A stretch of 64,000 bases of DNA. Origin: Bifidobacterium primatium (GTDB lineage: Bacteria; Actinomycetota; Actinomycetes; Actinomycetales; Bifidobacteriaceae). The DNA is taken from contig NZ_PEBI01000004.1 of NCBI RefSeq assembly GCF_002802875.1, positions 186,001 through 250,000 on the forward strand, in the 5' to 3' direction. Positions within the stretch are counted from its first letter, which is position 1. Every line of letters starts with the position of its first letter. Positions 1 to 9,243 of the stretch are shown here, in pieces. The position numbers and the translations under genes were made by a program. The notes under the pieces are model-generated. The model did not search any database. It had not been told where the DNA came from and saw only the letters and a program-made list of their open reading frames with translations.

Positions 1-194
1 AACACCTGGATCTGCACGGCGTAGGAGCCGTTGTCGTAGGATGCCGCCGGGTCGAGACTGACGATCTTGTCGGTCGTGCCGATGGTGATGGCGTTGCCGT
101 CCGATGCGGCGTCGCCGCCCTTCACGCCGCATGCCGCGAGCGAGGCTATGGCCGCGAGCGATGCCACCGCCGCTCCGATCTTCTTGATGTTCAT
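1..194 (-). CDS. Peptide ABC transporter substrate-binding lipoprotein, N-terminal part (cut by window edge)
   Basis: Only the first 64 or so codons are present; the gene runs off the left edge. The start ATG at 194 is preceded by a strong AAGGAGG. The protein begins MNIKKIGAAVASLAA and has a lipobox-like LAAC, so it is a lipid-anchored extracellular binding protein. After the Cys, the segment NAITIGTTDKIVSLDPA is nearly identical to the full-length binding protein at 4513-6138, so the two are paralogues. It belongs to SBP family 5 (oligopeptide/dipeptide binding). It follows the ATPase gene after a terminator hairpin and may have its own promoter. Ligand unknown. Confidence 0.85.
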   Translation of the reverse strand, partial: MNIKKIGAAVASLAAIASLAACGVKGGDAASDGNAITIGTTDKIVSLDPAASYDNGSYAVQIQV

Positions 195-328
195 GTACTT
201 CCGTCCTCCTTGCCCATCTGAAAACCATGGGACTAGGGAGTACTATCCGGCGACGGTGTTGCCTTGCGATTTCGCGCAGATTATGCGGAAACGATAATGA
301 CGTACGGAATTTTCCTGCGCGAAATAAA

Positions 329-363
329 CGAAGGGCGCGCATCTCAACGATGCGCGCCCTTCG
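329..363 (-). terminator. Hairpin terminator downstream of the peptide transporter ATPase gene
   Basis: A perfect inverted repeat with 15-nt arms (CGAAGGGCGCGCATC and its complement) closes on a 5-nt loop. It lies about 30 nt past the stop codon of the gene at 393-2126. On the minus strand the stem is followed by a T-rich stretch; on the plus strand by TTTT, so it could work both ways. Confidence 0.75.
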
Positions 364-392
364 TTTTCCGTATCGCGACGAAGATCCGTCGA

Positions 393-2126
393 TTATTCGG
401 CGGCGAGCAGCTCGTGCAGGTGGGCACGGTGCTTCTGCTGTTCGCGCGGATCGGGGATCGGCAGCGAGGCGAGCAGCTTCTTCGTGTACGGGTTCTTCGG
501 GTCGCCGAGGATCTGGTCGGCCTCGCCGTGTTCGACGATCTCGCCCTGGTGCATCACCATGATGCGGTCGGCGAGCATGTCGACGACGGCGAGGTCATGG
601 GTGATGAACAGGCAGGCGAATCCGATCTCGACCTGCAGGCGCTTGAACAGTTCGAGCACCTTGGCCTGCACCGACACGTCGAGTGCGGAGGTCGGCTCGT
701 CGGCGATGAGCAGCGACGGCTTGAGGGCGAGGGCGCGGGCCAGGGAGGCACGCTGACGCTGGCCACCGGAGAGCTCGTGCGGGAAGCGGTCCATGTACGC
801 CTTGGGCAGCTGCACCATTTCGAGCAGCTCCTCCACGTACTTGCGGGCGGCGGCAAGCGAATCGTAGCGCTTGTGCACGAGCAGCGGCTCGGCCACGTTC
901 TGCGCGATGGTCATCAGCGGGTTGAACGAGCTGCCCGGGTCCTGGAACACGAAGCCGATGTCGGCGCGCTTGGACTTGAACTCACGCTCCTTGAAGCCGT
1001 TCATCTCCATGCCGAGCACGTTGAGCGAACCACCGGAGATGCGCTGCAGGCCGGCGATGGCGCGGCCCGTGGTGGACTTGCCGGAGCCGGACTCGCCCAC
1101 GAGGCCGAGGACCTCGGAACGGTGGATCTCGAAGTCGATGCCCTTGACGGCCTTGAAGTCGGGCTGCATGAGGTGGCCGGGGTAGGTGATCTCCAGGCCC
1201 TTGGCCTTGACGGCGATGGGCTGGGTGCGCCAGTCCTGCTTGCGCTCGACGATCTTGCCGTCGTCGCCGCGCACGACGAGCTTCTGGCCGATGCGCGGCA
1301 CGGCGGAGAGCAAACGCTTGGTGTAGGCGTGCTGCGGGGAGTAGAAGATCTGCTCCACGCTTCCCTGCTCGACCACGTGGCCGCGATACATGACGATGAC
1401 GTTGTCGGCGACATCGGCGATCACACCCATGTTGTGGGTGATGATGAGCACGGAGGCGTCGAACTCGTCGCGGGCCATGCGCAGCAGGTCGAGGATCTCG
1501 GCCTGCACGGTCACGTCCAGTGCGGTGGTCGGCTCGTCGGCCAGGATCAGGCCGGCGTTGAGCACGAGGGCCATGGCGATGACGATGCGCTGCTTCTGGC
1601 CGCCCGAGAACTGGTGCGGGTAGTAGTCGATGCGGGTCTCGGCGTCGGGGATGCCGACCTTCTTGAGGATGTCGATGGACTTGACGCGCTGCTCGTGCTT
1701 GTCGGTGATGCCGTGGGCGCGCAGGCCCTCGGCGATCTGCCAGCCGATGGTGTACACCGGGTTGAGCACGGAGTTCGGCTCCTGGAACACCATGGCCGCC
1801 TCTTCGCCGCGCATCTGACGCAGCTCCTCGCCGGAGAGCGAGAGCACGTCCAGCTCCTTGGAGCCGTCGCGGCTCTTGAGGTAGATGGCGCCTGCGGTCG
1901 AGGCGGTGGCCGGCAGCAGCTTGAGGATGGAGCGCGCGGTGACCGACTTTCCGGAGCCGGATTCGCCGACGATGCCGACGATGGACTTCTTCGGAATGGT
2001 GAGGTTCACCTTGTCGACGGCCTTGATGGGGCCGGCGTCGGTGACGAACGAGACGCTCAGGTCCTTGATGGCGGCAAGGTCGCCGTCGCTGACGGCGTCC
2101 TGCGTGGTCTTCACGGAATCACTCAT
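393..2126 (-). CDS. Oligopeptide/dipeptide ABC transporter ATP-binding protein with two fused ATPase domains (DppD-DppF type)
   Basis: This 577-residue protein holds two complete ABC ATPase domains, roughly residues 15-290 and 300-575. Each has a Walker A GESGSGKS, a signature ([16 protein letters not shown]) and a Walker B/D-loop ([24 protein letters not shown]). In many bacteria these are two proteins (DppD and DppF); the fused form is common in actinobacteria. It would power import of peptides through the two permeases encoded just upstream. The start MSDSVKTTQ at 2126 overlaps the permease stop by 4 bp (ATGA), which points to translational coupling. Peptide specificity cannot be read from the sequence. 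Confidence 0.93.
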   Translation of the reverse strand: MSDSVKTTQDAVSDGDLAAIKDLSVSFVTDAGPIKAVDKVNLTIPKKSIVGIVGESGSGKSVTARSILKLLPATASTAGAIYLKSRDGSKELDVLSLSGEELRQMRGEEAAMVFQEPNSVLNPVYTIGWQIAEGLRAHGITDKHEQRVKSIDILKKVGIPDAETRIDYYPHQFSGGQKQRIVIAMALVLNAGLILADEPTTALDVTVQAEILDLLRMARDEFDASVLIITHNMGVIADVADNVIVMYRGHVVEQGSVEQIFYSPQHAYTKRLLSAVPRIGQKLVVRGDDGKIVERKQDWRTQPIAVKAKGLEITYPGHLMQPDFKAVKGIDFEIHRSEVLGLVGESGSGKSTTGRAIAGLQRISGGSLNVLGMEMNGFKEREFKSKRADIGFVFQDPGSSFNPLMTIAQNVAEPLLVHKRYDSLAAARKYVEELLEMVQLPKAYMDRFPHELSGGQRQRASLARALALKPSLLIADEPTSALDVSVQAKVLELFKRLQVEIGFACLFITHDLAVVDMLADRIMVMHQGEIVEHGEADQILGDPKNPYTKKLLASLPIPDPREQQKHRAHLHELLAAE

Positions 2127-3232
2127 GATTCTTCTCCCTTGCTTGCCTTGGCGTCGGGCGTCTGCTCGCCGGGGAGCACGACCTCGGCGGCGGACTTCTG
2201 GGTGGAGGGATCGACGGACGTGTCCTCGATGCTGCCGATGACCTCGCCTGCGGACTTGCGGGCGCGCAGGCGCGGATCGGCCAGATCGTTGAGCGATTCG
2301 CCGACGAGCGTGATGCCGAGCACGATGAGCACGATGGCGACACCGGGGAACACGGCGGTCCACCAGATGCCGGCGGTCACGTCGGAGACGGAGCGGTTGA
2401 GGTCGTAGCCCCATTCGGCGGCGGCGGTCGGTTCGATGCCGAAGCCGAGGAAGCCCAGGCCGGCGAGGGTCAGGATGGCTTCGGAGGAGTTCAGCGTGAG
2501 GATGACCGGCAGGGTTCGCGTCGAGTTCTTCAGCAGGTGCTTGGTGAGGATTCGCCACGTCGGCGCGCCGATGACGCGGGCCGACTCGATGAACGCGGAT
2601 TCCTTCATGCGCACGACCTCGGCACGGATGGTGCGGAAGTACTGCGGGATGTACACCACGGTGATCGACAGGCCGGAGGCGAGGATGCCGCCCCACAGGC
2701 TGGACTGGCCGCCGGAGATCATGATGGCCATGAGGATGGCGAGCAGCAGCGACGGGAAGGAGTAAACGGCGTCGGCGATGACCACGAGCACGCGGTCGAT
2801 CCAGCCGCCGAAGTAGCCGGAGACGAGGCCGAGGAGCACGCCGATGAAGATGGAGCACAGCACGGCGATGATGATGGCGATGACGGCGGTGCGGGCGCCC
2901 CAGACGGTGCGGCTGAACACGTCGAAGCCGCCGACCGTGGTGCCCCAGATGTGCTCGGCGCTCGGCGCGGCCTGCGTGTCGAAGGCCTTGCCGGAGGCGT
3001 CCTTGATCTGGGAGAAGCCGTAGGGGGCGATGAGCGGCGCGAAGATGGCGACCAGCAGGAAGAAGGCGCACAGCACCAGACCGGTGATGAGCATGCCCTT
3101 CTGCCAGCCAACGGCGATCTTCAGCTGCTTGACGATCGGCAGCTTGGAGAAGAAGGTCTCACGGCTCTTGGCCTTGAGCTCGGCGAGACGGTCGTCGCCG
3201 GGAACGGTGGGAGTGGAATTCGCTGCACTCAT
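2123..3232 (-). CDS. Peptide ABC transporter permease (DppC type)
   Basis: A 369-residue inner-membrane permease. It has an unusually long cytoplasmic N-terminus of about 45 residues before the first membrane segment (GMLITGLVLCAFFLLVAIFAPLI), as in the DppC/OppC group. The BPD_transp_1 core follows, with the EAA-loop region around ESARVIGAPTWRILTKHLL. The C-terminal tail of about 60 residues is polar and acidic. It would pair with the DppB-type permease encoded one base upstream; both belong to a minus-strand operon that starts with the binding protein at 6138. Confidence 0.92.
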   Translation of the reverse strand: MSAANSTPTVPGDDRLAELKAKSRETFFSKLPIVKQLKIAVGWQKGMLITGLVLCAFFLLVAIFAPLIAPYGFSQIKDASGKAFDTQAAPSAEHIWGTTVGGFDVFSRTVWGARTAVIAIIIAVLCSIFIGVLLGLVSGYFGGWIDRVLVVIADAVYSFPSLLLAILMAIMISGGQSSLWGGILASGLSITVVYIPQYFRTIRAEVVRMKESAFIESARVIGAPTWRILTKHLLKNSTRTLPVILTLNSSEAILTLAGLGFLGFGIEPTAAAEWGYDLNRSVSDVTAGIWWTAVFPGVAIVLIVLGITLVGESLNDLADPRLRARKSAGEVIGSIEDTSVDPSTQKSAAEVVLPGEQTPDAKASKGEES

Positions 3233-3233
3233 G

Positions 3234-4343
3234 TCAGTACCTCACTCTCGGGTCGATAAGGGCGCTGACGACATCCACGATGAAGTTCACCACCGAAACG
3301 ATGATTGCGATAAGGATCACGATGCCCTGCACGGCCACGAAGTCTCGGGCCTTGAGGTACGTGGAGAGCATGAATCCGAGACCCTTCCATTCGAAGGTGG
3401 TCTCGGTGAGCACGGCGCCGGCGAGCATCAGGGCGATCTGCATGCCCATGACGGTGATGATCGGGATGAGGGCCGGCTTCCAGGCGTGCTTGCTCAGCAG
3501 GCGCTTCTCGGAGACGCCGCGGGAGCGGGCGGCCTCGACGTAGCCGGAGGTGTAGGTGCTGATCACGTTGGTGCGCACAAGGCGGATGAATACGCCGGCG
3601 GTCAGCAGGCCGAGGGCCAGGGCCGGCAGGATGGCGTGCTGGAGCACGTCGAGCAGCACCGCGGGGTCACCGAGCTGCAAGGCGTCGATGACGTAGAAGC
3701 CGGTCGGCGAGACAAGACGCGAGAACTGCATCTCGGAGGCCAGCGAGGAGCGTCCGGAGCTGGGCAGCCAGCCGAGCCAGACGGAGAAGATGAGCTTGAG
3801 CAGCAGGCCGAGGAAGAACACCGGGGTGGCGTAGCACAGGATGGCGAACGTGCGGATGCCGGCGTCGACGGCCTGGTCGCGGCGGCGGGCGGCGATGCGG
3901 CCGAGCCCGATGCCGACGATGAGCGCGATGATCAGCGCGAGCAGCGCCAGCTCGAACGTGGCGGCGCCGTAGCGGGTCAGCACGGTGATGACCGGCTGGT
4001 TGTCGGTGAGGGTGGTGCCCAGGTCGCCGTGCAGCAGACCGCCGAGGTAGTCGATGTACTGCGACAGCAGCGGCCGATCATAGCCGGCTGCGTGGATTCT
4101 GGCCTGCAGCTCCTGCGGGGTGAGTCGTCCGCCGAGTGCTGCGGTGATGGGGTCGCCGGTGGCGCGCATCACGAAGAACACGATGGTGACCAGAATGAAG
4201 ATGGTGGGGATGATCAGCAGGAAGCGGACGATGACGAATCGGAAGAACCCGCCCGATATCCTGTTCTTTTTCGGTTTGTTCTCAGGAGTGTCAACCGCCT
4301 TGTTCTGCGGCTGCTCGGTCTGAGCTTGGGCTTTCGACGCCAC
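3234..4343 (-). CDS. Peptide ABC transporter permease (DppB type)
   Basis: A 369-residue permease of the DppB/OppB group. A polar N-terminal extension rich in Gln, Glu and Lys (about 35 residues) precedes the first membrane segment (VRFLLIIPTIFILVTIVFFV). The typical FFVMRATGDP segment follows, then the large external loop (LSQYIDYLGGLLHGDLGTT), and the EAA region is AARSRGVSEKRLLSKHAW. It ends IDPRVRY, a family hallmark. The gap to the next permease gene is one base. Upstream, a large hairpin separates it from the binding-protein gene. Confidence 0.92.
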   Translation of the reverse strand: MASKAQAQTEQPQNKAVDTPENKPKKNRISGGFFRFVIVRFLLIIPTIFILVTIVFFVMRATGDPITAALGGRLTPQELQARIHAAGYDRPLLSQYIDYLGGLLHGDLGTTLTDNQPVITVLTRYGAATFELALLALIIALIVGIGLGRIAARRRDQAVDAGIRTFAILCYATPVFFLGLLLKLIFSVWLGWLPSSGRSSLASEMQFSRLVSPTGFYVIDALQLGDPAVLLDVLQHAILPALALGLLTAGVFIRLVRTNVISTYTSGYVEAARSRGVSEKRLLSKHAWKPALIPIITVMGMQIALMLAGAVLTETTFEWKGLGFMLSTYLKARDFVAVQGIVILIAIIVSVVNFIVDVVSALIDPRVRY

Positions 4344-4378
4344 TCGTTTCTCCTTGGATTGATGAAATTACTGTTTAA

Positions 4379-4439
4379 GGGGGATGTCAGGGGCCGTGTC
4401 GGTCATCCGAAGACGACCGCATGGCCTCTGGCATCCCCC
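4379..4439 (-). promoter_or_regulatory. Large intercistronic hairpin between binding-protein and permease genes
   Basis: GGGGGATGTCAGGGGCC at 4379 pairs with GGCCTCTGGCATCCCCC ending at 4439 (15 of 17 pairs Watson-Crick, the rest wobble-compatible on one strand). A second inner stem (CGGTC/GACCG) sits inside. There is no T-run. The position, after a highly expressed binding-protein gene, fits an RNA stabiliser or partial terminator that lowers permease expression. This role is inferred. Confidence 0.6.
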
Positions 4440-4512
4440 AAATGGCTAAGCGCCGAGCGTAGTTCCCCAATGTTTCGCGAAAATCATCGCGCCGTCATCG
4501 GGGAACCCGTTT

Positions 4513-6138
4513 TCAGGACTTGGTGACGGACGCGTAGCGGAAGCGGAACGAAGCGTCCAGCGTCACGCCCGAGATGTTGGTGCCGGTGACGGCGACCTGG
4601 GCGCCCTGCAGCAGCGGCAGGGTCGAGATGTCCTCGGTCTCCAGCTCCTGGATCTGCTTGAGCAGGGCGACGCGCTTGGCCTTGTCCTGCTCGCCGGCCT
4701 GCTGCACGATCAGGTCGTTGATCTTCTTGTTGGCGTAGCCGTTGTTCACGAAGTTGCCGTCGCGGAAGAACGGGGACAGGTAGTTGTCCGGATCGGAGTA
4801 GTCCGGGTACCAGCCGAGCTGGTATGCCGGGTACACGCCGTCGGAGGAGTCGGTGACGACGCGCTCCTTCTGGTACTGCGTCCACTCGGTCTGCTGCAGA
4901 TCGACCTTGAACAGGCCGCCCTGCTCGAGCTGGGACTTGATGGCGGAGTACTCGTCGGCGGAGCTGGAGCCGTAGTGCTCGGCGTTGTACTGCAGCTTGA
5001 GGTCGACCGGGGTCTTCACGCCGGCGTCGGCGAGGACCTTCTTGGCCTTCTCGAGGCTCGGCTTGCCGTTCTCGCCGTACTTCTCCTTGAAGGTGTTCAC
5101 CTGGCCGGTGATGCCGGACGGGATGTAGGAGTACATCGGGGTGTAGGTGCCCTTGTACACGGTCTGGGCCAGCTCCTCGCGGTCGATGAGGTTGGCGACG
5201 GCCTGTCGGACGGCCTTGGCCTTGTTGGCGTCGGCGTCCTTCTGCTTGGTGCCGTACGGCATGATGTTCATGTTGAACGTGATGAAGCGCTCCTCGCCGC
5301 CGGGGCCGGTGACGACCTTGACCTTGTCGTTCTTCTTGAGGTCGGAGATGTCGGTCGGGGTCAGCGTGCGGTAGGCGACGTCCACCTGGTTCTGCTCGAT
5401 GGCCATCTTCAGGTTGGAGGCGTCGGCGAAGTACTTCACCTGCACGGCGTTGTTCTTGGCCGGGGTCAGGCCCTTGTAGCCGTCGTACTTCTCGTAGCTG
5501 ACGGCTTCGTTGAGCTTGAACGAGGTGAGCTTGTACGGGCCGCCGAAGGCGTTGGCCTTGATGATGTCGTCGGCGGAGGTGAGCTTGTCGGCGCTGAAGA
5601 CCTCGTCGTCGACGATCGGGCCGGCCGGGGAGCCGAGGACCTGCTTGAGGGTCACGTCGTTCTTCACGGAGTCCTTGAACACCACGGTGGTGGCGTCCGG
5701 GGTCTCGATGTCGGTGATGTTGGCGAGCAGCGAGGCGGGGCCGTTCTCGTCGTTGATCTTCTTCACGCGGTCGAAGGAGAACTTGACGTCCTTGGAGTCG
5801 AGCGTGTGGCCGTTGGCCCACTTCAGGCCCGGCTTGATCTTGACGGTGAACTCGGTGCCATCGGCGTTCCAGCTGCCGTCATCGGCGGCGATGTCGGGGC
5901 TCATCTCGGACTCGTTGTAGTTCTGGGAGAACAGGAACGGGAACACGTTGATGATCACGGCGAAGGAGCCGTTGTCGTACTGGCCGGCCGGATCGAGGCT
6001 GACGATCTTGTCGGTCGTACCGATGGTGATGGCGTTGGCATCGGAGGCGGTGCCGCCGTCCTTGACGCCGCCGCAGGCCGCGAGCGACGCGATCGCGGCG
6101 ATGGAAGCGACTGCCGCGAGAATCTTTTTACTCTGCAC
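4513..6138 (-). CDS. Peptide ABC transporter substrate-binding lipoprotein
   Basis: A 541-residue SBP family 5 protein. It begins with a lipoprotein signal (MQSKKILAAVASIAAIASLAAC) whose lipobox LAAC predicts lipidation at Cys22 and anchoring on the outer face of the membrane. The mature part shows family features: an ITIGTTDKIVSLDPA start, an LKPGLKWANGH-like segment (KIKPGLKWANG), and a late domain with YQLGWYPDYSDPDNYL that lines the ligand cleft in relatives. First gene of the transporter operon (binding protein, DppB, DppC, fused ATPase). A close paralogue starts at position 194. Peptide ligand is an inference from the family and the operon. Confidence 0.93.
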   Translation of the reverse strand: MQSKKILAAVASIAAIASLAACGGVKDGGTASDANAITIGTTDKIVSLDPAGQYDNGSFAVIINVFPFLFSQNYNESEMSPDIAADDGSWNADGTEFTVKIKPGLKWANGHTLDSKDVKFSFDRVKKINDENGPASLLANITDIETPDATTVVFKDSVKNDVTLKQVLGSPAGPIVDDEVFSADKLTSADDIIKANAFGGPYKLTSFKLNEAVSYEKYDGYKGLTPAKNNAVQVKYFADASNLKMAIEQNQVDVAYRTLTPTDISDLKKNDKVKVVTGPGGEERFITFNMNIMPYGTKQKDADANKAKAVRQAVANLIDREELAQTVYKGTYTPMYSYIPSGITGQVNTFKEKYGENGKPSLEKAKKVLADAGVKTPVDLKLQYNAEHYGSSSADEYSAIKSQLEQGGLFKVDLQQTEWTQYQKERVVTDSSDGVYPAYQLGWYPDYSDPDNYLSPFFRDGNFVNNGYANKKINDLIVQQAGEQDKAKRVALLKQIQELETEDISTLPLLQGAQVAVTGTNISGVTLDASFRFRYASVTKS

Positions 6139-6453
6139 GAGTACCTCTCTTCATATCAATCGTCCCTGCGGCCGGGGCCGCCGGGCCCGGATTTCTGCGA
6201 CATGTCCGGCGGGCAACGAATATGTTGCCGTGGCATGAAGCCGAAACAAACCCGGGGTACGGAAGTACAACTTAGAGTTATATCCGAAACCCCGGATTTT
6301 TTCCTGATATTTCCACGGTTTTTCCCACAATGCCCATAGAATGGGACGGATATGGCATACCGCGAACGATGGAATGGTTCCGGTGGCCGTCGGTGACGGC
6401 CATGCATGTATGCCTGTTTATGCTTATGGCGAAATCAGGGAAAGGATGGGGCC
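6139..6453. other. Intergenic promoter region with an imperfect palindrome
   Basis: About 315 bp with no convincing gene. It should carry the promoter of the binding-protein operon (minus strand) and of the small membrane protein (plus strand). An imperfect inverted repeat at about 6252-6295 pairs CCGGGGTACGG with CCGAAACCCCGG; on the plus strand it is followed by a T-run. It could be a structured leader of the operon or an operator. I recognise no known riboswitch in it. Confidence 0.45.
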
Positions 6454-6810
6454 ATGCAGTATGTCTTCGTGGCGGTGATCGCCGTGGCGTGCGCCGTCAT
6501 CGGCTGTGTCTTCGCGGTGCTGCCCCGCCGCACGACCGATATGGACGCGCTGCAGCGCAAGGTCTCCCAGGCGCTGGGCGTCGTATTCTGTCTGCTGTTC
6601 TTCGTCTTCATGATCGCCGGACGCGACCTGGAATCGTGGGGCATCATCGGAGGCGGGCTCGTCGGCTTCGTGATCGGCTCCATTCCGCCGGTGAAGCGCG
6701 GGCTTCAGGAGCGTTTTGTGCTTTTCGCTCCCCCGGTCAAGCCCAAGAAGGACGAACCCGCGAAGGGCTCGTCCCCGAAATCCCCGAAGAAGGGCTCGAA
6801 GCGCAAGTAA
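6454..6810 (+). CDS. Small membrane protein with basic tail, unknown function
   Basis: A 118-residue protein starting MQYVFVAVIAVACAV. I chose this ATG because AAAGGATGGGG lies just upstream; an earlier in-frame start has no ribosome site. Three hydrophobic stretches (about residues 3-22, 37-55, 60-80) predict membrane segments. The C-terminus (from about residue 95) is full of Lys, Pro and Ser, ending KKGSKRK, and is probably cytoplasmic. No family is recognised. It stands alone, facing the convergent arylsulfotransferase-like gene. Confidence 0.7.
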   Translation: MQYVFVAVIAVACAVIGCVFAVLPRRTTDMDALQRKVSQALGVVFCLLFFVFMIAGRDLESWGIIGGGLVGFVIGSIPPVKRGLQERFVLFAPPVKPKKDEPAKGSSPKSPKKGSKRK

Positions 6811-6834
6811 CGTCCCCTTCGGGAACGTCGTCGT

Positions 6835-8115
6835 CTATTCGAAGTACTGCGTGCGGTAGCTTTGCGACGTCGACGAGACGATCTCGCTGATCACCTTGTC
6901 GTTCCTGAAGTCGTAGAGCGTGGCGAGCACCTTGTTGGAGGCCATGCCCCATCCGATGAAGTACCGGTCCGCGGAGATCTGCTGCACGCTGCCGCAGTAC
7001 ATGGAGAAGTGGTCGCCGAGGTCGAAGTTCCTGAACGCCGTCACCTTGTGGCCCTTCTCGTCGAGGGTGTAGCGCTTGATGGTCGTGTGCCCGGACGAGA
7101 CGCCGTTGTCGAACAGCAGCAGGTTGTGGTCGTCGTCGAAGTAGGCGTAGTGCTGGCGCGAGAACCTCTGGTCCTTGGGCAGGGAGAACTGGTCGTTCTT
7201 GCCGCCGAGCGTCCATACGATGGCGCCGGTATGGTGGTCTATCTTCATGACGGCGTCCTGGTTGCGCGCCGAAAGGACGAAATTGCCGTCCTTCGGGTCG
7301 AGGACGAGACTGTTGGAGTGCATGTAGTCCTCGTTGTTGTCCATGAGCTCCTGGTAGCTGTCGTCGAGTTCGTGATGCTCGCTGCTGAGCCATTCGAACG
7401 TGACCTTGCCGCCATCGAGCTCCTGGATGTACGTGGAGCGCATCTCGTTGGTGTTGCCCTTGCCGTCCTTGATGGGCGAGTACACCTCCCCCATGAGGAT
7501 GTAGTGCGTGGGCGAGAGGAAGATGTAGTCGTGGTTCTCCGCGTACCCTCCCTGCGGCAGTTTCCTCGTGGGGGTCAGACGGATGCGTCTGATCTGCCGG
7601 TACTGGTCGTCGAGCAGTACGATCTGTCCGAATTTCAGGCTGAAGTCCTCGATCTGGTTGTATTCGGGCACCGCCTCGAAGAACGAGTAGTAGGTCTTGC
7701 CGCCGAACGTGTATTTCTTGAGGTTGTCGATATCCTGTCCGCGGCGGTAGTAGAGGATGCGGCCGTCGGGGGTCATGCGATAGACGTAGGTGCTGGCGCC
7801 GGTGCCGACGTTGCCGTAGTAGTCGCCTTTGGGCGTGGTGAAGTTCTGGCCGGACACCTCCAGGTTCGGGAAGTCGCCGGGCAGGGCCGGGATGGTGATC
7901 GTACGCTGCTCGCCCGTCGTGCGGCTGATCTTGATGACGGTGTTGTGGCTGACCTCACGCGACAGCCGGTCGAACCGGAGGTTCACGGTCCCCGTGTATC
8001 GGCGGCCGTTGACCGTGACGACGCTGTTGACGGGGACGTCGAGGGTCAGACGGTTGTCGATGCCGACCGCCAGCGACTTGGCGTTGACCCTCGGATTGAC
8101 GACGTTGAGCTTCAC
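6835..8115 (-). CDS. Arylsulfotransferase (ASST)-like protein, main domain; reading frame broken near its N-terminus
   Basis: About 426 residues resembling the ASST family: a beta-propeller with motifs such as ENHDYIFLSPTHY, YMHSNSLVLDPKDGNFVLSARNQDAV-type segments and SRQHYAYFDDDHNLLLFDNG. Family enzymes move sulfate between phenolic donors and acceptors using His residues; which His is catalytic here is not certain. The apparent start is a GTG at 8115 with no good ribosome site, and the frame stays open upstream into LKINGIPTP. The preceding gene (a membrane anchor plus coiled coil) ends in the other frame at the same spot. The two are best read as one gene of about 505 codons with a one-base frameshift near 8130-8150, either real or a sequencing error. 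Confidence 0.7.
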   Translation of the reverse strand: MKLNVVNPRVNAKSLAVGIDNRLTLDVPVNSVVTVNGRRYTGTVNLRFDRLSREVSHNTVIKISRTTGEQRTITIPALPGDFPNLEVSGQNFTTPKGDYYGNVGTGASTYVYRMTPDGRILYYRRGQDIDNLKKYTFGGKTYYSFFEAVPEYNQIEDFSLKFGQIVLLDDQYRQIRRIRLTPTRKLPQGGYAENHDYIFLSPTHYILMGEVYSPIKDGKGNTNEMRSTYIQELDGGKVTFEWLSSEHHELDDSYQELMDNNEDYMHSNSLVLDPKDGNFVLSARNQDAVMKIDHHTGAIVWTLGGKNDQFSLPKDQRFSRQHYAYFDDDHNLLLFDNGVSSGHTTIKRYTLDEKGHKVTAFRNFDLGDHFSMYCGSVQQISADRYFIGWGMASNKVLATLYDFRNDKVISEIVSSTSQSYRTQYFE

Positions 8116-8363
8116 CGGCGTGGGAATGCCATTGATCTTGAGCCGAGGTCGACGCCGCTGAGCGAATCGTCGATACGCGAGGACTGGCTGTCGGACTGGT
8201 CCTGGATGGTTTCGTCGAGTTCCTTGACGTTGGATGCCGTCGTCTGCGCGTTGGCGTCGAGCCGTTCGATGGCCTGGTAGCCGAGGAATCCCCCGACGCC
8301 GACAAGACCGGCGAGAATGACGAGGACCGCCCCCACGACGGCCGCGATAATCTTATCCCTCAT
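8112..8363 (-). pseudogene. N-terminal membrane-anchor part of the frameshifted ASST-like gene
   Basis: Starts MRDKIIAAVVGAVLV at 8363. One membrane segment (about residues 3-30) is followed by a polar, coiled-coil-like stretch (AIERLDANAQTTASNVKELD and on). The frame then runs into SGVDLGSRSMAFPRR and stops within four bases of the apparent start of the sulfotransferase domain. Continuing in the neighbouring frame gives LKINGIPTPVKLNV, which joins smoothly to the sulfotransferase domain. The natural reading is a membrane-anchored extracellular enzyme whose gene has lost or gained one base. Confidence 0.6.
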
Positions 8364-8489
8364 ACCGCCATTATTCCGCCGTGCACTCCGCGCGACGGAA
8401 GGTGTGGGAGTCTCTTCATGGAGATGTAACCTGCGGCACACCTCGCTCCCGCCGTCGACGGCGACGCCGGTGACGCTCGTCGAGCGTCG

Positions 8490-9233
8490 CTATCGGCGGG
8501 TGATCCACAACAGGTATTCGACGTTGCCGTGGGTGCCGGTGATCGGCGAGGGGGATGTGGCCCTTACATCGAAACCGTGATTCTTCGCGCAGGCGACGAC
8601 ACGGTCGAAGGCCTGTCGCCGCGCGTCGTCGTCCGTCACGATGCCGCCCCTGCCGAGATGCTCGCGACCGACTTCGAACTGCGGCTTGACCAGCAGTACC
8701 ACGTCGGCTCCGGCCGGCGCTATGCGTTCGATGACGGGTATCACATAGGTGAGCGAGATGAAGGAGACGTCGGAGACGATGAGCCGCGGAGTGAACGGCA
8801 GGTCGTCGGCCTGCACGTCACGGATGTTCGTGCCGCTCATGTCGATGACCCTCGGATCGTCGGCGACGCGCGGATGCAGCTGTCCGTGGCCGACGTCGAG
8901 GGCCAGCACACGCGCTGCGCCCCTGCGCAGCAGCACCTCGGTGAAGCCGCCCGTGGAGGCGCCGATGTCAAGGCAGTCCAGCCCCTCGGGCGAAAGCAGT
9001 CCCATCGGGCCGAAGTGCTCATAGGCGCCGATGAGCTTGTAGGCGCCGCGGGAGACGTAGTCGTCGCCATTGTCGGCGACGATGTCGTCGGCGGTGTACA
9101 CCTTGGCGGCGGGCTTGGTCACGACCGTGCCGTTGACGACCACCGCACCATCCCTGATGAGCCGTTGCGCGCGCGATCGGGAGTCGACCAGTCCTCGGGA
9201 GACGAGTTCGGCGTCGAGACGCGATGATGCCAT
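8490..9233 (-). CDS. tlyA: TlyA-family rRNA (cytidine-2'-O)-methyltransferase
   Basis: 247 residues. Residues 1-60 form an S4 RNA-binding domain (SRLDAELVSRGLVDSRSRAQ, then VVVNGTVV). Residues 75-247 form an FtsJ-like methyltransferase domain with the SAM motif LDIGASTGGFTEVLL and the later VKPQFEVGR. TlyA enzymes methylate 16S and 23S rRNA and affect capreomycin sensitivity in mycobacteria. The start MASSRLD at 9233 is chosen for the family-typical N-terminus. A 49-codon gene lies 10 bp upstream, then the HAD phosphatase, an order usual in actinobacteria. Confidence 0.92.
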   Translation of the reverse strand: MASSRLDAELVSRGLVDSRSRAQRLIRDGAVVVNGTVVTKPAAKVYTADDIVADNGDDYVSRGAYKLIGAYEHFGPMGLLSPEGLDCLDIGASTGGFTEVLLRRGAARVLALDVGHGQLHPRVADDPRVIDMSGTNIRDVQADDLPFTPRLIVSDVSFISLTYVIPVIERIAPAGADVVLLVKPQFEVGREHLGRGGIVTDDDARRQAFDRVVACAKNHGFDVRATSPSPITGTHGNVEYLLWITRR

Positions 9234-9243
9234 GTGCCGCCTT

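Noticed and set aside
264-2408. 714-codon open frame on the plus strand opposite the peptide transporter genes
   Set aside because: It is the antisense of a real ATPase/permease pair; its residues are low-complexity Leu/Val/Gly/Asp runs typical of GC-rich antisense frames, with no ribosome site.
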